DNA from: Rugosimonospora acidiphila
Lineage (GTDB): Bacteria > Actinomycetota > Actinomycetes > Mycobacteriales > Micromonosporaceae
DNA: 64,000 nt
Assembly (NCBI RefSeq): GCF_039543385.1
Contig: NZ_BAABJQ010000006.1
Span: forward strand, 186,001 to 250,000
Direction of reading: 5' to 3'
Under the pieces are notes generated by a model that was not told the DNA's origin, did no database searches, and was given only the letters and a program-made list of their open reading frames with translations. Numbering within the stretch: the first letter of the stretch is position 1; every line of letters starts with the position of its first letter. Shown piece after piece: positions 1-8,047 of this stretch. Made by a program: the position numbers and the translations under genes.

Positions 1-890
1 ACGCCGATCAGCTCCGGGTGGCCCGCCACGCCGAGGAGTTGGGCTACGACGGCTTCTTCCGGTCCGATCACCTGCTGTCCATGGGCGAGGGCGACGGCAT
101 GCCCGGGCCCACCGACGCCTGGGCGACGCTCGCGGCCATCGCCGAGGGCACGTCCACGATCCGTCTCGGCACCCTGGTCACCTCCGCCACGTTCCGGCTG
201 CCCGGCCCGTTGGCGATCACCGTCGCGCAGGTCGACCAGATGAGCGGCGGCCGGGTGGAACTGGGGCTGGGCGCCGGCTGGTACGAGGCGGAGCACACCG
301 CGTACGGGGTGCCGTTTCCGCCGGTGGGCGAGCGCTTCGACCGGCTGGAGGAGCAGCTGGCCATCATCACCGGGCTGTGGCAGACCCCGGCCGGCGAGAA
401 ATTCAGCTTCTCCGGCAAGCACTACAGCCTCACCGACTCGCCTGCCCTGCCCAAGCCGGTACAGCCGGGCGGGCCGCGGGTGATCGTGGGCGGGCACGGC
501 CCGAAGCGCACCCCGTCGCTGGCCGTCCGGTACGCGGACGAGTTCAACGTCGGGTTCGGCACGGTCGAACAGACCCGGCAGGCGTTCGAACGGGTCACGA
601 TCGCGTGCGAGCAGTACGAGCGGGCCGCCTCCGGCCGGGCCGCCCCGGTGCGCTCCGCCGCCCAGACGATCGCGTGCGGCCTCACCGAGGAGGACGCGCG
701 CCGGCGCGCCGAGCGGATCGGGCGCACCCCTCCGCTGTACGGCACCCCGGACCAGGTGGTCGAGCAGATCGGCGCGTACGCCGAACTCGGGGTCGAGCGG
801 CTCTATCTGCAGATCCTCGACCTGGCTGACCTCGACCACCTCGACGTGATCGCCTCGCGGGTCGCCACCCAGCTCACGGCGAGCGCGTGA
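1..890 (+). CDS. LLM-class F420-dependent oxidoreductase, 5'-truncated by window edge
   Basis: The reading frame is open from base 3 to the stop at 888-890, so about 295 residues of the C-terminal part are visible and the true start lies upstream of the window. The text reads like a luciferase-like monooxygenase (LLM) TIM barrel of the F420 type: an early DGFFRSDHLL segment, a strand reading TIRLGTLVTSATFRLPG, then GGRVELGLGAGWYEAEH, which are family hallmarks. Such enzymes are cytosolic and transfer hydride to or from deazaflavin F420, or less often FMN; the substrate cannot be told from sequence. The next gene begins 5 bases after the stop, so the two are probably cotranscribed. Family assignment is firm, cofactor choice is inference. 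Confidence 0.85.
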   Translation, partial: ADQLRVARHAEELGYDGFFRSDHLLSMGEGDGMPGPTDAWATLAAIAEGTSTIRLGTLVTSATFRLPGPLAITVAQVDQMSGGRVELGLGAGWYEAEHTAYGVPFPPVGERFDRLEEQLAIITGLWQTPAGEKFSFSGKHYSLTDSPALPKPVQPGGPRVIVGGHGPKRTPSLAVRYADEFNVGFGTVEQTRQAFERVTIACEQYERAASGRAAPVRSAAQTIACGLTEEDARRRAERIGRTPPLYGTPDQVVEQIGAYAELGVERLYLQILDLADLDHLDVIASRVATQLTASA

Positions 891-894
891 GCGC

Positions 895-1248
895 GTGAGC
901 GGACAGGCCGAGCACGAGTTGCTGGCCGCCCTGCGCGGCTTCGTGGCGGACATCGGCGCGCTGGAGCCCCCGCCGGCCGGCGCGCCGGTCGCCCACCTCG
1001 AAATCACCACCGGCATCGACCGGGCCGGCCTGGACCTGACCGGCCCGGTCGCCGAGGCGCTCGTCCGGGCGCTGCGCGAATACCACGACCCGCGCGACAA
1101 CGGCCGCTGCGAGCACTGCGGTGGCCGGCGGCTGGACACGCACCTGATCTGCGCGGACTGCCGCCGGCCCAACGGAGTCTTCGGCCGGCTCGTCATGGAG
1201 CGGGCCGCCCGGCACGCCGCGCACGGGGAGCCGGACACCGACCTCTGA
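895..1248 (+). CDS. Small protein with two CxxC pairs (putative zinc ribbon)
   Basis: I do not recognise a named family. This 117-residue protein starts at a GTG only 5 bases after the stop of the F420-type oxidoreductase. Its C-terminal third contains CEHCGG and, about 15 residues later, CADC, a four-cysteine arrangement typical of a structural zinc ribbon. The N-terminal two thirds look helical and carry no signal peptide or membrane segment, so a cytosolic metal-binding protein is the simplest reading. The tight spacing suggests cotranscription with the oxidoreductase. Function unknown. Confidence 0.6.
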   Translation: MSGQAEHELLAALRGFVADIGALEPPPAGAPVAHLEITTGIDRAGLDLTGPVAEALVRALREYHDPRDNGRCEHCGGRRLDTHLICADCRRPNGVFGRLVMERAARHAAHGEPDTDL

Positions 1249-1274
1249 GCCCCGGGTGCACCGCCCGGCCGGGT

Positions 1275-2246
1275 TCACCGCCCGGCCGGGTCGAGCACCA
1301 GCTTCCCCCGGTTGGCCCGGGCCTCGATGACGCGGTGCGCCTCGGCCGCCTCCTCCAGCGGCAGCAGCGCGTGGATCGCCGGCCGCACCTCGCCGGCCGC
1401 CAGGAGCTCCCACAGCCGCCGCTCGTGCCGGTCGTAGACCTCGCGCCGGTGCGCCACGAAGTGCGGCATCGCCAGCCCGATGACCGAACGCGCGCGCATC
1501 CGTAGCGCGTTGACGTCCACCGGCCCGCCGGCGGCGTTGTAGGACACCAGCCGACCGAGGGGTTCGAGCGCGTCGAGGCAGGCCCCCTGCACGTCGCCCG
1601 CCCCATTCACATCGCTCCCGGTACCGTCGAGGACCACGTCGAAGGACTCCCCCAACCCGGCGCGTAGCTCGTCGTAGGTGACGACCCGGTCGACGCCGAG
1701 GCCACGCAGGAAGTCCGCCTTGTCCGGGCTGCCGATCGCGGCCACCACCCGGCCGGCGCCCAGCACCCTGGCCAACTGCGCGGCGAGGTTCCCCACCCCG
1801 CCCGCGGCCGAGGTCACCAGCACCCGGTCCCCCTCGCCGGCCGCCGACAGGTGCAGGGCGGCGAACGCCACCCGGCCGCTGCGCACCAGGGCCACCGCGT
1901 CGGCGTCGGCCGCCCCGTCGGGTACCGCGCTGAGCATCCCGGCCCCTACGACGGCGAACTGCGCGTACCCGCCGGTGAAGGCCAGGCCGGTGACCCGCTG
2001 ACCGGGCCGCCACGCGGTCACCCCGTCGCCGACGGCCACCACGCGACCGGCCACCTCACCGCCGGGCATATGTGGCAGCGGTACCCCGCCGGTCGGCCCG
2101 CCGCGGGTGAGCCGCACGACCGGCAGCGTGACGCCGGCCGCACCCACCTCGATCAGCACCTCACCGGCGCCCGGCTCGGGTACCGGCACCTCCCGTACCC
2201 GCAGCACCTCGGGCCCGCCGTACTCGTCGAACCGCACCGCACGCAT
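1275..2246 (-). CDS. Zinc-free MDR / quinone oxidoreductase family protein
   Basis: A 323-residue medium-chain dehydrogenase/reductase of the NADPH:quinone oxidoreductase (QOR) branch. The start is the ATG giving MRAVRFDEYGGPEVL, a family-typical N-terminus, rather than a slightly longer frame. The nucleotide-binding motif reads LVTSAAGGVGNLAAQLAR near residue 145, and a GHS-like zinc catalytic site is absent. It is transcribed divergently from a TetR regulator, with two overlapping palindromes between them, so it is probably repressed by that regulator and induced by an unknown small molecule, perhaps an electrophile or quinone. Substrate is inference. Confidence 0.85.
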   Translation of the reverse strand: MRAVRFDEYGGPEVLRVREVPVPEPGAGEVLIEVGAAGVTLPVVRLTRGGPTGGVPLPHMPGGEVAGRVVAVGDGVTAWRPGQRVTGLAFTGGYAQFAVVGAGMLSAVPDGAADADAVALVRSGRVAFAALHLSAAGEGDRVLVTSAAGGVGNLAAQLARVLGAGRVVAAIGSPDKADFLRGLGVDRVVTYDELRAGLGESFDVVLDGTGSDVNGAGDVQGACLDALEPLGRLVSYNAAGGPVDVNALRMRARSVIGLAMPHFVAHRREVYDRHERRLWELLAAGEVRPAIHALLPLEEAAEAHRVIEARANRGKLVLDPAGR

Positions 2247-2282
2247 GCCTCTCACACCTTCCCGCACTCGATCTGGCGGTAG

Positions 2283-2301
2283 ACTTCAACACCGTTGAAG
2301 T
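2283..2301. promoter_or_regulatory. Palindromic operator O1 (TetR site)
   Basis: Perfect inverted repeat ACTTCAAC-ACC-GTTGAAGT with 8-base arms and a 3-base spacer, lying between the divergent quinone oxidoreductase and tetR genes. It overlaps a second, near-identical palindrome by three bases. Dyads of this size between a TetR gene and a divergent target are normally the operator. Binding by the adjacent TetR protein is inferred. Confidence 0.75.
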
Positions 2302-2317
2302 TCAACGCCGTTGAAGT
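2299..2317. promoter_or_regulatory. Palindromic operator O2 overlapping the tetR promoter
   Basis: Second copy of the dyad: TTCAAC-GCC-GTTGAA, flanked so that one outer base differs from O1. The centres of O1 and O2 are 16 bases apart. A plausible promoter for tetR overlaps it: TTCAAC at 2301-2306 as the -35 element, 17 bases, then CATAAT at 2324-2329 as the -10. Occupation of O2 would block this promoter, suggesting autoregulation. Confidence 0.65.
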
Positions 2318-2363
2318 ATGCGTCATAATGATCTTCCTGGCAAAGCCGATCTCGGAGGCGATG

Positions 2364-3065
2364 ATGAGGCTCAGCGGATCCGACGTCCGCGCGGCAGCGC
2401 TCGACCTGCTCGACGAGGTCGGCCTGGACCGGCTCACCATGCGTGGGCTCGCCACCGCGCTCGGCGTGCAGAACGGCGCCACGTACTGGCATTTCAAGAG
2501 CAAGCAGGCACTGCTGGAGGCGATGGCCGACGCGATGCTGGCCGGGGTGGCCGACGACCTCAGCCCGCTCGCGCCCTGGGACCGGCGGGTCGCCGAGCTG
2601 GCCCACCGGCTACGCCGGGCGCTGCTGTCCCGCCGGGACGGCGGCCGCCTGTTCGCGACTTCCTTCTTCCCGCTGCCGAACGCCCTGGCCTACGGCGAGG
2701 CCCTGGTCGGCGCGCTGCTCGGGGCGGGGCTGCCGGCCCGGGACGCGGCCTGGACGGCCGACACGGTGACGTACTACGTCGTCGGGCACGCCACCGAGGA
2801 GCAACTCGCCGCCGGCCCGCCCGCCAGCGCGGGCCTGCCCAACAGCGCGGGCCTACCCGACGGCGCCGACCTGCCGGACGGTGGGGGGCCGGCCGACAGC
2901 GCCCGGCTGGCCGCCGCCCTGCATCCGACGCGGCATCCGAGCCTGATCGCGGTCGGCGAGCACCTGAGCGCCCCGCACCCCGCGGAGCATTTCGACCACG
3001 GCCTGACACTGATCATCGCCGGCATCGCCGCGCGACTGCCCACCCAACCAACCCCGCCCGCTTGA
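2364..3065 (+). CDS. TetR-family transcriptional regulator (TetR_C-like)
   Basis: A 233-residue regulator. The N-terminal helix-turn-helix is recognisable in GLATALGVQNGATYWHFKSK, followed by a helical ligand-binding half resembling the class C-terminal domain of tetracycline repressors. I place the start at the second of two adjacent ATGs, since GGAGG at 2354-2358 is then 5 bases away; the first ATG leaves only 2. Residues around 160-180 contain a low-complexity stretch of repeated AGLP/ADLP-type units with the look of a loop expansion. The two palindromes immediately upstream are the likely operators controlling this gene and the divergent quinone oxidoreductase. Confidence 0.85.
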   Translation: MRLSGSDVRAAALDLLDEVGLDRLTMRGLATALGVQNGATYWHFKSKQALLEAMADAMLAGVADDLSPLAPWDRRVAELAHRLRRALLSRRDGGRLFATSFFPLPNALAYGEALVGALLGAGLPARDAAWTADTVTYYVVGHATEEQLAAGPPASAGLPNSAGLPDGADLPDGGGPADSARLAAALHPTRHPSLIAVGEHLSAPHPAEHFDHGLTLIIAGIAARLPTQPTPPA

Positions 3066-3131
3066 CCAAGGCTGCCCACTCAACCAACGCCGCCCGCGAC
3101 GCCGCCCGACTGCTCGGCCGGAGACCGTCGG

Positions 3132-3830
3132 TCAGGCGCCGCCCTCGGTGATCGGGTACACCTTGATGGTTCCGCCGCACACCGACCCGTCGACACCGGC
3201 GATCCAGGGCAACGTCTGGGGCTGCGCGCCGGGCGGCGTGACGATGATCGAGCTCGGGAACGGCGGGCAGACGTCGCCCTGATTCTCATATTTGTTCCAC
3301 ACCAGCCGGTACGACGCCTTGTCGCCCGGGTTCAGCAGGACCGTGGCCGTCGCGCCCGGCTGCGGCAGCACGCTGGTCGGCATCGCGCCGGCCGGACCGC
3401 CGAGCCGCAGCCCGGGGAGGCCGGCCAGGGTGCACGGCCGCGCACTGGTGTTCGTGAGGATCAGCGGCGCCGACTCCTCGAACTTCGCGCTCGTGCCGGC
3501 GTCCAGCCTGATGGTCAACTGCTCGAGGGCGCACGGCCGCGCCCCGCCCGTCGGGCCCTTCGCACCGCCCGTGGGACCGCCCGCGGCGACGTCCGTCGCA
3601 CCGGCCGAGGGCCGCGTCGCCGGGGGCGGGTCCGAGGGCCGAACGGGATCGGTCGCCGGGGCGCCGGGGCGAGACGACGCCGGACTCGACGCGGCGCCGT
3701 TCGGGGATGCCACCGTCGCCGCACCGCGCGGCGCACCCGCCCCGTCCGCGTCGCCGCACGCCGGCACCAGTCCGGCCAGTCCTACCGCGACGGCCACCGC
3801 CGCCGCCACCCGTGCTCCCTGCGACCGCAT
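3132..3830 (-). CDS. DUF4232 domain lipoprotein
   Basis: A 232-residue exported protein. The ATG at 3830 has AGGGG upstream and begins a basic stretch, a hydrophobic core and a lipobox-like LVPAC, so the mature protein probably starts with a lipid-modified cysteine. A Pro/Ala/Gly-rich linker of about 70 residues leads to a DUF4232 domain, recognisable by ILTNTSARPCTLAGLPGL, ending with paired cysteines (VCPP and VCGG). DUF4232 proteins are common cell-envelope proteins of actinomycetes without a known activity. The gene stands alone between convergent tetR and a minus-strand monooxygenase. Confidence 0.8.
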   Translation of the reverse strand: MRSQGARVAAAVAVAVGLAGLVPACGDADGAGAPRGAATVASPNGAASSPASSRPGAPATDPVRPSDPPPATRPSAGATDVAAGGPTGGAKGPTGGARPCALEQLTIRLDAGTSAKFEESAPLILTNTSARPCTLAGLPGLRLGGPAGAMPTSVLPQPGATATVLLNPGDKASYRLVWNKYENQGDVCPPFPSSIIVTPPGAQPQTLPWIAGVDGSVCGGTIKVYPITEGGA

Positions 3831-3960
3831 GTCGTTCCCCTCGCACCAGCAAGCCAAGCTGATACGTACACGCGGCGGCCGGGAACATTGTTGCGGCTGG
3901 CGCCGGCCGGTCCGGCGGACCTCGGCCCCGACCGGCCGGCAGCGGCCTGAGCGGCCGGCG

Positions 3961-4293
3961 TCAGCCCCGGCCGGTCACCGCCATCTCGCCGAGCTCCGAC
4001 CAGTCGTCCTGCGGAACCGTCATGTTGACGATCCGGGGCGTCTCGGCCAGGTGCGGCGGCAGCGTGCGCTGCGCGTTCTTGAAGTGTTCGGACTGCACGT
4101 GCGCCGCGCCGGCCTCACCGTCGCGGAACGCCTCGACGAGCACGTACTCGTTCGGGTCGGCGAGGCTGCGCGACCAGTCGAACCACAGGCAGCCCGGCTC
4201 GCTCCGGGTCGCCTGGGTGAACTCGTCAACGATCTGCGGCCACCGCTCGGCGTCCTCCGGCAGTACGCGGAACTTCGCGGTAATGAAGATCAT
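3961..4293 (-). CDS. Antibiotic biosynthesis monooxygenase (ABM) family protein
   Basis: A 110-residue ferredoxin-fold protein of the ABM/YgiN type. The start at 4293 gives MIFITAKFRV with GGAG-type Shine-Dalgarno sequence immediately upstream; a longer frame begins 54 bases earlier without support. Conserved features include the first strand, the GCLWFDWSRS segment and YVLVEAFRDGEAGAAH, the expected pattern of ABM dimers. Members act as small quinone oxygenases or as accessory proteins without cofactor. Nothing nearby indicates an antibiotic pathway, so the family name should not be read as function. Confidence 0.8.
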   Translation of the reverse strand: MIFITAKFRVLPEDAERWPQIVDEFTQATRSEPGCLWFDWSRSLADPNEYVLVEAFRDGEAGAAHVQSEHFKNAQRTLPPHLAETPRIVNMTVPQDDWSELGEMAVTGRG

Positions 4294-4392
4294 CTCCGGT
4301 CTCCTCAGGGTGGGGTCCGAGTACCGTCCGGCCTCGCTCGCGGCCATCCTAACCTCGCGCCGGACGCCAAACCCTCAGTCGCCGGGGGCCCG

Positions 4393-5055
4393 TCAGTCCG
4401 CCAGTCCGTTGCGGAACGCGTACGTGACGGCCTGGGCCCGGTCGCGCACGCCGATCTTTCCGAACACGTGGTTCACGTGTGTCTTGATGGTGGACTCGCT
4501 GACCACGAGCTGCGCCGCGATCTCCGCGTTCGACAGCCCCGCCGCGATGAGGCGCAGCACCTCCGCCTCGCGGTCGGTGAGTCCCTCCGCCGAGGCACGC
4601 GAGACACCCACCTGGTTCGGTACGAGTTCGAGGAGCCGGCGCTGGATCGCCGGATCGAGGTCGGCATGGCCGTCCGCGACGTGGCGGATGGCCCGGACCA
4701 CCTCGTCCGCGCCCGCATCCTTGGTCAGGTACCCGCGGGCGCCGGCGCGCAGGGCGGCGAGGACCTCATCGTCGTCGGCGAAGGTGGTCAGCACGACGAT
4801 CTGGGTGCGCGGGTGCTCCGCCCGGATCTGCTTCGTCGCGGTCACCCCGTCGCAGCGGGGCATCCGCAGATCCATGAGCACCACGTCGGGATCGTGCGCG
4901 GCGACGGCGGCCACCGCCTCGTCGCCGTCCGCTGTCACCGCCGCCACCTCGACGCCTCCGACGAGCGAGAGCATGAGCTGAAGTCCGTCGCGTACCATCC
5001 GCTGATCGTCGGCGATCACGACGCGGACGGCGCGTTCCGCGGAACCGTCAGCCAT
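4393..5055 (-). CDS. NarL/LuxR-type response regulator
   Basis: A 220-residue two-domain regulator. The receiver domain shows the acidic pair in IADDQRM, the phosphoacceptor aspartate in VVLMDLRMPRCDG and the conserved lysine in YLTKDAG. The C-terminal LuxR helix-turn-helix starts at LTDREAEVLRLIAAGLSNAEIA. The start overlaps the end of the upstream histidine kinase gene by 40 bases, so the pair is translationally coupled. Two near-identical palindromes about 1.8 kb upstream, next to a membrane-protein gene, are candidate target sites (inference). Confidence 0.92.
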   Translation of the reverse strand: MADGSAERAVRVVIADDQRMVRDGLQLMLSLVGGVEVAAVTADGDEAVAAVAAHDPDVVLMDLRMPRCDGVTATKQIRAEHPRTQIVVLTTFADDDEVLAALRAGARGYLTKDAGADEVVRAIRHVADGHADLDPAIQRRLLELVPNQVGVSRASAEGLTDREAEVLRLIAAGLSNAEIAAQLVVSESTIKTHVNHVFGKIGVRDRAQAVTYAFRNGLAD

Positions 5056-6170
5056 ACTCGATACCCCTTCCCACCGGAGCCGACCGCATGCGGCCCGGTC
5101 GCCAGTTTCGCGCCGATGAGCTCGGCGCGTTCACGCATGCCGGCTAGACCATAGCCGCTGCCGGTGTTCGAGAGTGGGGCGTGCGCTCCGGTGGCACCGT
5201 CGTCGCAGACCTCGACCTCATCGTGGTCGTCGCCGAAGCTCATGGTGACCGTCACCGCCGCGCCGGGCGCGTGCTTGCGGGCGTTGGTCAGCGCCTCCTG
5301 GACGGTCCGCTCGATGGCCAGCGCGGCCTGGGCCGGAACCGGCCGCGGCTCACCCTGCTGACGGTAGGTCGCACCGGCGGTGGTGGCCAACTCCTGCAAC
5401 GTCTCCGGCAACGGGCGCGTCTGGCCGCGCAGCGAGTGCACCGCCCGGCGGGTCTCCTCCAGCCCGTCACGGGCGAGCCGCTGCGCCGACTCGATGCGCT
5501 GCCTCACCTCGCCGACGGGCTGGCCGTGCTCCAGCAGCAGCCGCGCGCCCTCCAGCTGAACGGTCTGCGCGGACAGCGTGTGCGCCAGGATGTCGTGGAT
5601 TTCGCGGGCCAGGCGTTGCCGTTCGGCGTAGCGCTCCGCCTCGGCCGCGGACTCCCGCGCCGCCTGCTCGCTGGCGAGCAGCCGTTCCGCGGTCACCGCC
5701 CGGCTGCGTGAGTTCTCCAGGATCATCCCGAGTACCGCGCAGCCGCCGCAGATCGACGCGTTAACCGCCACCTGCCCGGTTTCGCCCCGGACCAGCGGCG
5801 CGACGGTGAGGGCGACGCCGGTGGCGGCCATGAAGATGAGGCCCGGCCGCGTCGGCAGCCGGACCAGCCCGGCCGCGATCGCGATGGCGCCGGCCAGCCA
5901 GCCCGGCCCGTGCGGGTCGATGACCGCGAGCGCGACACCGCCACCGGCGAGACCGACGAGCCCGATGAGGCGCTGTCCCCACAACGGCCGGGCGAACAGC
6001 AGACCGTACGCGGCGCCCGCGACGCAGACGGCGAGCGCCGCACCGATCGCGACCCGGTGCCCTTCAGGCGACGCCTTGAGCGCGGCCACCGCCACGACGA
6101 CCAGTCCGATCGCCCGGCCGACCGGGAGCGCCCACCGCCACTGGGGAACCGGAGCATCGTTGGCCGACAT
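5016..6170 (-). CDS. DesK-type sensor histidine kinase
   Basis: A 384-residue membrane kinase. The N-terminal 150 residues contain about five hydrophobic segments with no large extracytoplasmic loop, as in intramembrane-sensing kinases. The dimerisation/phosphoacceptor helix reads LAREIHDILAHTLSAQ (HisKA_3 class), followed by a HATPase_c domain ending in GSGYGLAGMRERAELIGA. I prefer the ATG at 6170, with AGGGGG upstream, over one nine codons earlier. It overlaps the downstream response regulator by 40 bases. The next gene upstream on the same strand is a small membrane protein, so a three-gene operon is likely. Confidence 0.9.
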   Translation of the reverse strand: MSANDAPVPQWRWALPVGRAIGLVVVAVAALKASPEGHRVAIGAALAVCVAGAAYGLLFARPLWGQRLIGLVGLAGGGVALAVIDPHGPGWLAGAIAIAAGLVRLPTRPGLIFMAATGVALTVAPLVRGETGQVAVNASICGGCAVLGMILENSRSRAVTAERLLASEQAARESAAEAERYAERQRLAREIHDILAHTLSAQTVQLEGARLLLEHGQPVGEVRQRIESAQRLARDGLEETRRAVHSLRGQTRPLPETLQELATTAGATYRQQGEPRPVPAQAALAIERTVQEALTNARKHAPGAAVTVTMSFGDDHDEVEVCDDGATGAHAPLSNTGSGYGLAGMRERAELIGAKLATGPHAVGSGGKGYRVWLTVPRNAPSAS

Positions 6171-6240
6171 CAGGACCCCCTCGCGATGAGTGCTCATTCT
6201 TCATCCTCAGCGGATCGCCGGCAACCAACCGCCAGCCGGG

Positions 6241-6738
6241 TCAGGACAGGCTCGCCGGGGTGGCGGCCGGCGACGCGGTACGCCCGAACAGGCCGGCGCG
6301 CCTCGCGATGAACAGGTTCTGCGCGGCGAGCGTGACCGCCACGAACAGCACGATCTCCCCGGCGCCCTCGGCCACGCCGACGCGCATCGCCAGGAGCATC
6401 ACCGCGACCCGTACCGCGAAGGTCGCCAGCCAGGCGACGACGGTCCGCCATCCGCCCTGGGAAACCCAGCCGTTCTCGGCCTGCCACACCCTCATCGTCG
6501 CCGAGCGCACGAAGCCCATGCCCACCGCGAGCAGGAGACCGAAGGCGAAGAAGCCGAACGCGGCCGGCGTGTGCAGGCGCTGCGCCCAACCGTGGTCGCT
6601 GGCCAGGGCCAGGACCGTGAAGCCCGCCGGCAGCAGCACCAGTCGCTTGACGCTGACGTTCTTGCGGACGACCTGCATGGTGATGGCCCATGCGAAGAAC
6701 GCGACCATGAGGCCGGCGTAGATCAGGCTCTGCGGCAT
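6241..6738 (-). CDS. Small polytopic membrane protein (possibly DUF1453/CcdC-like)
   Basis: A 165-residue integral membrane protein with about five hydrophobic segments. The start at 6738 (MPQSLIYAGL) has AGGAG at the right distance; longer frames have no support. Segment order and the pattern of basic residues between helices resemble DUF1453/CcdC-like proteins, but this is a weak resemblance. It lies 70 bases upstream of the histidine kinase on the same strand and so may belong to the signalling operon, for example as an accessory sensor. The divergent promoter region carries two 18-base dyads. Confidence 0.55.
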   Translation of the reverse strand: MPQSLIYAGLMVAFFAWAITMQVVRKNVSVKRLVLLPAGFTVLALASDHGWAQRLHTPAAFGFFAFGLLLAVGMGFVRSATMRVWQAENGWVSQGGWRTVVAWLATFAVRVAVMLLAMRVGVAEGAGEIVLFVAVTLAAQNLFIARRAGLFGRTASPAATPASLS

Positions 6739-6830
6739 TTCGACTCCTCGTTGGTGTGTCGCGCTGCGATGAACGAAACGGTAGGCCGCACAAGGGGTCG
6801 CTGGCCTCGGCGTACGGCCCGATCCTCGGT

Positions 6831-6848
6831 CTCCATCCCGGGGTGGAG
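6831..6848. promoter_or_regulatory. 18-bp palindromic motif, copy 1
   Basis: CTCCATCCCGGGGTGGAG, a near-perfect dyad in the 307-base region between two divergent membrane-protein genes. A second copy of the same motif starts 105 bases downstream, ten helical turns away. Likely a regulator-binding site; the nearby NarL-type regulator is the obvious candidate but this is inference. Confidence 0.6.
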
Positions 6849-6935
6849 ATCCGGGGCGGTCCGCCGGCGCTCCGGCCGCCGATCCGGCGCCGTGGCGGCG
6901 TTCGCGACCGCGGAGCGGGCTCACGACCGCGTTCT

Positions 6936-6953
6936 CTCCACCCGGGGGTGGAG
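6936..6953. promoter_or_regulatory. 18-bp palindromic motif, copy 2
   Basis: CTCCACCCGGGGGTGGAG, sharing 16 of 18 bases with the copy at 6831. It lies 92 bases before the start of the divergent plus-strand membrane protein. Regular spacing on the same helical face suggests cooperative binding. The rest of the 6739-7045 region shows no other gene-like signal. Confidence 0.6.
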
Positions 6954-7045
6954 GTTGTGGATCAGGTCCTGCGCCGAGGCGCGCGGTGCCCCGCCGGCCC
7001 TACCGTTTCGGCATTGAAAAGAGCCGTTGTTCGAAGGGACCGACC

Positions 7046-8047
7046 ATGCGCCGCCTGGCACCCGTGTTCACGCTGTTCTTCCTCGCACCGCTGATCGCGG
7101 AGTTCTTCCTCGGTGACTTCCCGATCGTGCTCCTCCCGCTGATCGTCGCGCTGGCACCGATGTACGGCGGCGGCGCGCTGCTGATCCGGGAGGTGGTCCG
7201 CCGTACCCACCGTGGTTGGCCGACGATGGTGACCCTGGCGCTCGCCTTCGGAGTACTCGAAGAGGGGTTGCTGACCCAGTCGCTGTTCAACCCGAACTAC
7301 ACGGACGACCACCTGCTCGACCCGGGATTCGTGCCGCTGCTGGGCATCGGGATCCCGTGGACCGTCTTCGTCCTGTCGCTGCACACCATCTGGAGCATCA
7401 GCACCCCGGTGGCCATCGTGGAGGAATCGTCGCTGGACCGGCGCACCGAGCCGTGGCTGGGTCGGGTGGGTCTCTGGGTGACGGCGGCGCTGTTCGTGGT
7501 CGGGTCGGTCATCACGTTCGCCATCTCGTACGGCAACGGCAAGCACTTCATCGCGAAGCCCGGGCAGCTCGCCGTCTCCGCCGCCCTCGTCGTCGTCCTG
7601 GTCGTCGTCGCGTTCCTGCTGCCGCGTCCCGGCTCGGCGGTGCCACGGGAGGCGACGGCACCTAACCCGTGGCTGGTGTTCGTCATCGCCCTCGCGACCG
7701 GCGGCCTGTTCATGGGCGGCATTCTGGTGGATGTGGTCTGGCTCGGCGTCACGTTCATGCTGCTCGCCCTCGCCATCGCGGGCTACCTGGTCGGCACGTG
7801 GTCGCGCCGCTCCGGCTGGGGCCGGTGGCACCGCTTCGCGCTGGCCTGCGGCGCCCTGTTCACCTACTCGTGGCACGCGTTCCTGATGGGTTCGAGCAAG
7901 AGCACGGCCGAACTCGTGGTCAACCTGATCAGCTACAGCCTGTACGCGCTGGGCGCGCTCGCCATCGCCTGGCTCGCGGTGCGCAGGATCCGCCGGCAGC
8001 CGAGCACCCCCGACCTCGAACTGGCCGACGCCTCCGCCCGCGGCTAG
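7046..8047 (+). CDS. Polytopic membrane protein of unknown family
   Basis: A 333-residue integral membrane protein with roughly nine or ten hydrophobic segments. The start is the ATG at 7046, preceded by AAGGGA. Intramembrane acidic and polar residues occur in LIREVVRR, GVLEEGLLTQSLFNPNY and LHTIWSISTPVAIVEE; the EE and H/N pattern is faintly like the CPBP protease superfamily, but the canonical motifs are not complete. Its stop codon overlaps that of the convergent gene at 8044 by four bases. It is divergent from the kinase operon and shares the two-dyad intergenic region, so coregulation is plausible. Confidence 0.6.
   Translation: MRRLAPVFTLFFLAPLIAEFFLGDFPIVLLPLIVALAPMYGGGALLIREVVRRTHRGWPTMVTLALAFGVLEEGLLTQSLFNPNYTDDHLLDPGFVPLLGIGIPWTVFVLSLHTIWSISTPVAIVEESSLDRRTEPWLGRVGLWVTAALFVVGSVITFAISYGNGKHFIAKPGQLAVSAALVVVLVVVAFLLPRPGSAVPREATAPNPWLVFVIALATGGLFMGGILVDVVWLGVTFMLLALAIAGYLVGTWSRRSGWGRWHRFALACGALFTYSWHAFLMGSSKSTAELVVNLISYSLYALGALAIAWLAVRRIRRQPSTPDLELADASARG

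Noticed and set aside
3292..5154. A 620-codon open frame on the plus strand
   Set aside because: It is antisense to DUF4232, ABM and response regulator genes whose motifs are clear; its text is Arg/His/Val-rich without domains. GC-rich shadow.
5806..7017. Open frames on the plus strand across the kinase operon
   Set aside because: They lack initiation signals and oppose well-supported kinase and membrane-protein genes.
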